NCBI GenBank assembly: GCA_016198805.1
Contig: JACQHU010000193.1
Coordinates: 1-10,465, forward strand
Length of the DNA stretch: 10,465 nt
Origin: Armatimonadota bacterium
Lineage (GTDB): Bacteria > Sysuimicrobiota > Sysuimicrobiia > Sysuimicrobiales > Humicultoraceae
Direction: 5' to 3'
Positions 6,369 to 10,465 of this stretch are shown piece by piece. Every line of letters begins with the position of its first letter. Position 1 is the first letter of the stretch. The translations under genes were made by a program, and so were the position numbers. The notes under the pieces were generated by a model that saw nothing but the letters and a program-made list of their open reading frames with translations, made no database searches and had not been told where the DNA came from.

Positions 6369-7758
6369 CACGGGGGGACAGCCCCCGAAGGCGGAAGATC
6401 CGGAATGCCCGCGTCCGGCCCCGGACCGTGACGGTCAACGGCGGCATCTCCTCAACGCGGGCGGAGTGCTCCTCCCACTTGACGCGCGGGGTCCACCTGG
6501 CGTCCAGCGCCGCAACACCGTCGGCGTCCGCGAAGTGTTCCGGCCTCGGCCAGACTGACGCCGGGTTGGGGCAGGTCACGAGGACCACGGGGACGGTGTC
6601 TCGCGTGTAGTACGCGAGAAGCGAGGCAGCCTGGTATCGTTCGGCGACGATCACTGCCCGATCGCCGAGCGCCTGCATCTCCTGGCGGACGCGCGCCGCC
6701 GCTTCCTCCCAGCCGTAGAGGTCTTCACCCCCGGGCACGGGAAGCCCCGGCACGACGAGGAAGGCCATGCTGCCGAGCATCACGGCGGCGCTGGCGCCTG
6801 CCAGCCAGGCGATGAGCCGGTTCCACAGGGCGCCGACGACGAGGGACAGGCCCAGGTACGCCGGAGCAAACCATGTGCCCGCCGCCGTCCCGTCGATGAA
6901 TTCCACTGTGAGCGGGACAACCATCGCCGGCAGCGATGTCCAGAAGAGAAAGGCAAACCGATCGTCGCGTTGCCGGCCCCAGGCCACACCGAGGGTGTAG
7001 AGGAAGACCGGGAAGACCAACAGGGCCAATCCGAACACCTGGCGGGTGAGGATATCCTGCACTCCGGCCCAGCCGCTGAGCGTGTGGTGGCGGCCGACGG
7101 CGAGGAGGCGCACGAAAGACCAATCGTGCGTGGCGTCCCAGTAGAGCACAGGCAGAAAGAAGAGCCCGGCCAGCGCGGCCGCCTGGTATGGCTCTCTGCG
7201 CCGCAGCCACGCGCGGGCGTGCAGCAGCAGGTAGATGGCCAGGCCGGCGCCCAGCGTGACGATGTAGAGCTTGCTCAGCATCCCGAGGCCCATCGCCAGG
7301 CCTGCCGCGGTCCACCGGCCGGGCCGGCCGTGCAGGGCCTGCCAGGCGAAGCGCAGCACCAGGGTCCACGCCAGGAACAGCGGGGCGTCGGGGCTCGCCA
7401 CGAAGCCGCCGCCAGCCAACACCGGCACGATCTGGAAGAGCGCTGCGGCTATGAACCCGGCCCGGCTCCCGAGCAGCTCCCTCCCGAGCAAGAACAGCGA
7501 GTAGGTGGTGGCTGCGCCCACAAGCAGCGGGCCCAGGCGGACCCAGAACAGTCCGTGCGCCCCCCAAGTCGTGAGAAAGATGATGTAGGCGATCGCCGGG
7601 GGATGTTCCGCGTATCCCCAGTCCAGGCGGCGCGACCACAGCCAGTAGAATGCCTCGTCGTCCAGCAGCGGAGTCACAGCCGCCACGACGGCGCGGAGAG
7701 CGATTGCGCCCAGTATCAGCCAGGGAATCAGGCGGTCGAAGCGGTTCTCCTGGTCCAC
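6226..7758 (-). CDS. PMT/ArnT-like multi-pass membrane glycosyltransferase
   Basis: Inner-membrane glycosyltransferase of the PMT_2/GT39-83 superfamily, expected to move a sugar from a polyprenyl-phosphate donor onto a lipid, glycan or protein on the outer face of the membrane. The N-terminus has a first membrane helix (about 10-30) followed by the catalytic loop LLDDEAFYWLWSRRLDWGY and AEHPP (31-54), with the acidic pair D34-E35 as catalytic candidates. Many hydrophobic helices follow to about residue 350, then a soluble C-terminal part with AVIVAERYQAASLLAYY. The start is GTG 7758 with GGAGGG three bases upstream, a rather short spacing. Recognisable sequence ends near residue 460 (FRIFRLRGL, codon about 6380). 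The last 50 residues are Ala/Arg/Ser-rich and run antisense into the cupin gene, overlapping it by 143 bases. It stands alone; acceptor and donor are unknown. Confidence 0.88.
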   Translation of the reverse strand: MDQENRFDRLIPWLILGAIALRAVVAAVTPLLDDEAFYWLWSRRLDWGYAEHPPAIAYIIFLTTWGAHGLFWVRLGPLLVGAATTYSLFLLGRELLGSRAGFIAAALFQIVPVLAGGGFVASPDAPLFLAWTLVLRFAWQALHGRPGRWTAAGLAMGLGMLSKLYIVTLGAGLAIYLLLHARAWLRRREPYQAAALAGLFFLPVLYWDATHDWSFVRLLAVGRHHTLSGWAGVQDILTRQVFGLALLVFPVFLYTLGVAWGRQRDDRFAFLFWTSLPAMVVPLTVEFIDGTAAGTWFAPAYLGLSLVVGALWNRLIAWLAGASAAVMLGSMAFLVVPGLPVPGGEDLYGWEEAAARVRQEMQALGDRAVIVAERYQAASLLAYYTRDTVPVVLVTCPNPASVWPRPEHFADADGVAALDARWTPRVKWEEHSARVEEMPPLTVTVRGRTRAFRIFRLRGLSPRASAGERASSCASERASVRAFDLTAPPAAAGHAGHQPGREIRTARGRP

Positions 7759-7849
7759 GATCCCTCCGGATGGACTCCCTGCACAGTAATACTTGCGCCG
7801 GGCCCGACACCCTGCTCGGGCAGTCGCGTCACGCTGTCGCCCTCCGCGC
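7759..7849. other. Divergent intergenic region upstream of the Fe-S operon
   Basis: Non-coding stretch between the glycosyltransferase start (minus strand) and the promoter of the Fe-S carrier operon. A TATTAC on the minus strand (7791-7786) could be a -10 for the glycosyltransferase, but no matching -35 is found at normal spacing. Nothing else is recognised. Confidence 0.4.
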
Positions 7850-7878
7850 TTGCGCCGGCGTCCGATCGGGGCTACAAT
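7850..7878 (+). promoter_or_regulatory. Sigma-70-type promoter of the Fe-S carrier/Nfu operon
   Basis: -35 TTGCGC (7850-7855, four of six), 17-base spacer, -10 TACAAT (7873-7878, five of six). Transcription would start near 7885, about 32 bases before ATG 7917, leaving room for the strong GGAGGAG ribosome binding site at 7907-7913. No IscR-like operator is recognised. Confidence 0.7.
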
Positions 7879-7916
7879 GCCACCAGAGGAGCAGAGCGAC
7901 GAGTGCGGAGGAGCGT

Positions 7917-8288
7917 ATGATTACGATCACGTCGCAGGCCGCCGCCAAGCTGGTGGAGATCCTCAAGCAGCAAGAAGATCCGGATCTGCGCCTGCGGCTG
8001 TTCACCACCAAGGGCGGCTGCCACGGGTTCACCTACGGGATGGCGTTCGACCGCGAGCGGCGCGCCGATGACGAAGTGGTCGCGCAGAACGGGATCGAGG
8101 TCCTGGTCGATCCCGTGACGTCCCGCGTGATGGCCGGGGCCCAGATCGACTACATCCGGTCGGTCTCGGGCGAAGGCTTCACAGTGCGCAACCCGAACGC
8201 GGTCGAGACGTGCGGATGCGGCCACTCGTTCCGGACCCGGGACGACGACGGCGAGCCCGACCCTTGTGAGGACGCCACCACCAACTGA
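7917..8288 (+). CDS. A-type iron-sulfur carrier (IscA/ErpA/SufA family)
   Basis: A 123-residue A-type carrier that binds and passes Fe-S clusters to apo-proteins. The three family cysteines are present: C35 in KGGCHGFTYGM, and C99 and C101 in ETCGCGHSF. The GAQIDYIRSVSGEGFTVRNPNA segment before the CxC is characteristic. The acidic tail (DDDGEPDPCED) with an extra cysteine, C117, is beyond the usual end and less conserved. The frame opens further upstream, but ATG 7917 is selected because GGAGGAG lies 3-5 bases before it, homology begins there, and the promoter lies immediately upstream. It is followed after 12 bases by the Nfu gene. IscA, ErpA and SufA cannot be told apart from this sequence, so no symbol is given. 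Confidence 0.95.
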   Translation: MITITSQAAAKLVEILKQQEDPDLRLRLFTTKGGCHGFTYGMAFDRERRADDEVVAQNGIEVLVDPVTSRVMAGAQIDYIRSVSGEGFTVRNPNAVETCGCGHSFRTRDDDGEPDPCEDATTN

Positions 8289-8300
8289 CGGAGGAGCGCG

Positions 8301-8564
8301 ATGACCCAACAGACGCAGGTCGAGGAGCAGGACCAGGGCCTGCGGGCCCGGGTCGAGCGGGTGCTGGAGACGATCCGACCCTCCGTCCAGGGTGACGGCG
8401 GCGATATCGAATTGATCGATATCACCGACGGCATCGTGCAGATCCGCCTGGCCGGCGCCTGCGTGGGGTGCATGTACTCCATGATGACACTGCAGGCCGG
8501 GATCGAGCGGATGTTGAAGCAGGAAATCCCGGAACTGCGAGCCGTGGAGGCGGTGCCCTACTAG
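8301..8564 (+). CDS. NifU C-terminal-domain (Nfu) Fe-S scaffold
   Basis: Stand-alone Nfu domain of 87 residues that holds a [4Fe-4S] cluster between two subunits and hands it to targets. The diagnostic features are IRPSVQGDGGDIELIDI (25-41) and the CxxC in GACVGCMYSMMTLQAGIE, with C54 and C57. It lacks the N-terminal IscU-like and degenerate A-type domains found in larger NifU or NfuA proteins. ATG 8301 has GGAGGAG at 8290-8296, immediately after the stop of the A-type carrier, so the two are co-translated from the promoter at 7850-7878. The pairing makes a minimal carrier-scaffold delivery unit. A strong terminator closes the operon. In E. coli an Nfu protein rebuilds the auxiliary cluster of LipA, and lipA lies about 7.5 kb away here. 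Confidence 0.95.
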   Translation: MTQQTQVEEQDQGLRARVERVLETIRPSVQGDGGDIELIDITDGIVQIRLAGACVGCMYSMMTLQAGIERMLKQEIPELRAVEAVPY

Positions 8565-8587
8565 GCACCGTTCACCGATCGACCAGC

Positions 8588-8620
8588 GGGCCCCCATGGC
8601 ACCCATGCGGGGCCCTTTTT
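8588..8620 (+). terminator. Intrinsic terminator of the Fe-S operon
   Basis: GGGCCCC-CATGG, a three-base loop, then CCATG, one bulged base and GGGGCCC form a twelve-pair, very GC-rich stem (8588-8615), followed at once by five T residues (8616-8620). It lies 23 bases after the Nfu stop codon and separates that operon from rtcB. Confidence 0.9.
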
Positions 8621-8660
8621 GGTGGATGGCGGTTGGAAGCGCCGGGAAGCTCAGGGACGA

Positions 8661-8680
8661 CGTTGCACAGCCGGGCAACG
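8661..8680. repeat. Inverted repeat in the rtcB upstream region
   Basis: CGTTGC, eight bases, GCAACG: a perfect six-base inverted repeat ending 23 bases before the rtcB start codon. It could be an operator or a leader hairpin. No clear -35/-10 pair was found between the terminator and rtcB (8621-8703), so the transcription start is unknown. Confidence 0.3.
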
Positions 8681-8703
8681 CAAGACGAACAGGGTGATGT
8701 GAG

Positions 8704-10465
8704 ATGAGCAGGCCGACGGCTGCACCCTGGACCCAGATCCTCAAGAAGATCGACGACTACCGCTGGGAGATCCCGGTGGGCTACAAACCGGGCATGCGGG
8801 TTCCCGGGCTGATCTACGCCGACGAGAAGATGCTCCGGCTGATGGGCGAGGAGCAGGCCTTCGAGCAGGTGGCGAATGTTGCCACGCTGCCGGGGATCGT
8901 GGGCCGCTCGCTGGCGATGCCGGACATCCACTGGGGGTACGGCTTCCCGGTGGGCGGGGTGGCGGCGTTCGATACGGAGGAGGGGGTCATCTCACCTGGC
9001 GGGGTGGGTTACGACGTCAATTGTTTAGAAAAAAATACTAAAGTCCTGAGCGAATTTGGCTATCATCGAAAGATTGTTGACTTTCTTAGCTGCTGGGGCA
9101 AAGAGCGAATCAAGTGCGTCAACCCCCATACCGAAGTCGGGGACACGGAGATCGTGGCGTTTATCGAAGCACCTCGCCCGACTGCGGCCGTGTTCAAGAT
9201 CGTGACCGAGTCGGGCCGAGAAGTCGTCGCCACGGCCGACCATCCGTTCCTGACACCCCAAGGGATGATTCCTCTCAGAGACCTTGACGCCGGCCAGCAT
9301 GTCTCAGTCTACCCCTTTGAAGGGGTCCCCTACGAAGCCCCCTCTGACAAACTACTGGTTACAGAGGACGACGTGCGCAGGAATTACCGCGGCCATGCCA
9401 ACGGTCTGGCCCAGGTTCTGAAGGTCCTTCGCGGGCGGGGCTTGCTGCCGCTGCGGATGAGTCATCCGAAGCTTCCCTGCCTGATCAAGCTCATGGGATT
9501 CATCCAGGGCGACGGAACCCTGCATTTCTCGAAGAACGGTGGTTCCCTATTGGCGTTTTACGGTCGCCCTGAGGACCTGGAGGCCGTCCGCCGTGACGTT
9601 ACCGCCGTGGGATTCGTTCCATCACGGATCTACAGGCGTCAGCGATCACACGCCATCGATACCAGATATGGTCTCAGGGAATTCGATGCGACGGAGTTTT
9701 CCGTCCATGTAGTATCGACAGCTCTCGCAGTGCTCCTTACATGCTTGGGTACCACTGCTGGCAAGAAGACAGAACGGGACTTTGCCCTGCCGGGTTGGCT
9801 TCACCGTGCGCCCCTATGGATGAAGCGCCTGTACCTGGCAGCGCTGTTTGGGGCAGAGTTGACTAGCCCGAAGACCGTTACAGGGCACCCGTACAACTTC
9901 TATGGGCCGGTCCTCTCATTGAATAAGCGACAGCGGAGTGCGGGCAGCGGCATTCGATTCCTTGAAAGGGTTGAGTCCTGGTTGTCGGGGTTTGGTGTTG
10001 AGAGTACGCTTCTGCCGGAAGAAGCAGATTGCGTTCGCAAGGATGGTGAGATTTCTGTTCGCCTCCGGCTCCAGATCTCCAGCCGGCCGCAGAATCTCAT
10101 CCGACTCTGGAGCCTCATCGGCTTCGAGTACAACCGCCGCAAGCAGTACCTGGGCAATGTAGCTGCGCACTACCTCCGCCTCAAGGCGCTCGTCTTGGAA
10201 GAGCGCCGAGAAAGCATCGAGACCGCAAGGGCCCTGCGCAAGCAAGGCCTTACTATTGACGAGATCACCTCATCCATCGACTCGCCGTTCGTTGACAGGA
10301 GCTTTGTTGAGCATAGTCTCAGGCACCAGCAGAAGGCGCATGTCCGCATCGGCACCGCCTTCCCGGACTTCTGGACCTTTCTCGAACTGGCGACGCGGGG
10401 GTTGGGGGAGACCGGTCAGGTCTGGGACCGCATCATTCAGAAGGAAGCGATTCCCTTCCACGGTC
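8704..10465 (+). CDS. rtcB: RtcB RNA ligase with intein (3' end outside window)
   Basis: GTP- and Mn-dependent tRNA-splicing/RNA-repair ligase that joins 2',3'-cyclic or 3'-phosphate ends to 5'-OH ends. The first 106 residues are N-extein: YRWEIPVGYKPGMRVPGLIY, then ANVATLPGIVG, AMPDIHWGYGFPVGGVAAF, and GGVGYDVN leading to the metal-binding site (D104 and the following cysteine). At that cysteine (codon 9022-9024) the sequence changes to an intein, which continues to the right edge; the rest of RtcB (GVR onward, with the guanylated histidine) lies beyond the window. The frame is open for 587 codons with no stop, so splicing rather than disruption is expected. ATG 8704 has only a weak purine-rich run (AGGG at 8691-8694) upstream. 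It is transcribed apart from the Fe-S operon because of the terminator at 8588-8620. Confidence 0.93.
   Translation, partial: MSRPTAAPWTQILKKIDDYRWEIPVGYKPGMRVPGLIYADEKMLRLMGEEQAFEQVANVATLPGIVGRSLAMPDIHWGYGFPVGGVAAFDTEEGVISPGGVGYDVNCLEKNTKVLSEFGYHRKIVDFLSCWGKERIKCVNPHTEVGDTEIVAFIEAPRPTAAVFKIVTESGREVVATADHPFLTPQGMIPLRDLDAGQHVSVYPFEGVPYEAPSDKLLVTEDDVRRNYRGHANGLAQVLKVLRGRGLLPLRMSHPKLPCLIKLMGFIQGDGTLHFSKNGGSLLAFYGRPEDLEAVRRDVTAVGFVPSRIYRRQRSHAIDTRYGLREFDATEFSVHVVSTALAVLLTCLGTTAGKKTERDFALPGWLHRAPLWMKRLYLAALFGAELTSPKTVTGHPYNFYGPVLSLNKRQRSAGSGIRFLERVESWLSGFGVESTLLPEEADCVRKDGEISVRLRLQISSRPQNLIRLWSLIGFEYNRRKQYLGNVAAHYLRLKALVLEERRESIETARALRKQGLTIDEITSSIDSPFVDRSFVEHSLRHQQKAHVRIGTAFPDFWTFLELATRGLGETGQVWDRIIQKEAIPFHG
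9022..10465 (+). mobile_element. Intein with LAGLIDADG homing endonuclease in rtcB
   Basis: Self-splicing protein element; 481 residues are visible and its C-terminal junction is beyond the edge. Block A is CLEKNTKVL with C1 as the splicing nucleophile. Block B is ATADHPFL with T71 and H74. The endonuclease has a first LAGLIDADG-type motif LMGFIQGDG (D164) and a second, degenerate RLYLAALFGAE (E279 where an acidic residue is expected). Residues about 400-435 (ETARALRKQGLTIDEITSS onward) resemble a helix-turn-helix, a likely DNA-recognition part. The last visible residues (GQVWDRIIQKEAIPFHG) look like the approach to block F, so the splice junction should be a few dozen residues downstream; that is inference. 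The first 90 bases of the element are strikingly A+T-rich compared with flanking rtcB and the rest is also less GC-rich, in keeping with transfer. The insertion site matches that reported for archaeal RtcB inteins. Confidence 0.93.

Noticed and set aside
7786..7791. Minus-strand TATTAC as a -10 for the glycosyltransferase
   Set aside because: No -35-like hexamer is found at 16-19 bases; too weak to call a promoter.
6970..7920. Plus-strand open frame (316 codons) opposite the glycosyltransferase
   Set aside because: It lies antisense to membrane-helix coding sequence, is low in complexity (Gln/Glu/Arg/Pro-rich) and has no family motif.
7872..8744. Minus-strand open frame (290 codons) opposite the Fe-S carrier and Nfu genes
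   Set aside because: The plus strand carries two complete Fe-S genes with ribosome binding sites, a promoter and a terminator, so the antisense frame is incidental.

Overview
The window is a piece of a GC-rich bacterial chromosome with tightly packed, short genes and clear GGAGG-type ribosome binding sites. Gene content (lipoyl synthase, a ThiF/MoeB-rhodanese protein, an A-type Fe-S carrier, an Nfu scaffold, an RtcB RNA ligase, a PMT-family membrane glycosyltransferase) is bacterial housekeeping plus a few accessory genes. The composition would fit an environmental, poorly cultured GC-rich lineage, but nothing in the sequence fixes the phylum and I do not name one.

Layout from left to right. 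2-775 (+): lipA, cut at its 5' end by the window edge. 666-1321 (-): a Phd/YefM-VapC toxin-antitoxin pair whose antitoxin is intact but whose toxin appears to lose its C-terminal third exactly at the lipA stop codon. 1441-2469 (-): a thioredoxin-reductase-like ferredoxin-NADP+ reductase. 2470-2620: a short divergent promoter region. 2621-6368 (+): a ThiF/MoeB-rhodanese sulfurtransferase followed by two different zinc-dependent medium-chain dehydrogenases and a small cupin; the last three are translationally coupled by 10- and 4-base overlaps. 6226-7758 (-): a multi-pass PMT/ArnT-like glycosyltransferase, convergent with the cupin and overlapping its 3' end. 7850-8620 (+): a compact Fe-S assembly operon (A-type carrier, Nfu) with its own promoter and a textbook terminator. 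8704 to the right edge (+): rtcB, interrupted at its metal-binding active-site cysteine by a large intein with a LAGLIDADG homing endonuclease; the intein runs off the window.

How the genes may work together. Fe-S biogenesis and use is a recurring theme: the A-type carrier and Nfu deliver clusters, LipA consumes and must have its auxiliary cluster rebuilt, the flavoprotein reductase can supply electrons to ferredoxin, and the ThiF/MoeB-rhodanese protein activates sulfur-carrier proteins. This is a neighbourhood inference, since the genes lie in separate transcription units. The two dehydrogenases plus cupin look like a small catabolic or polyol/sugar oxidation module of unknown substrate.

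The points most worth a second look are the intein in the catalytic centre of bacterial RtcB, the decayed VapC toxin beside a preserved antitoxin, and the coupled dehydrogenase-dehydrogenase-cupin module. No tRNA, rRNA, CRISPR array or insertion sequence was seen.
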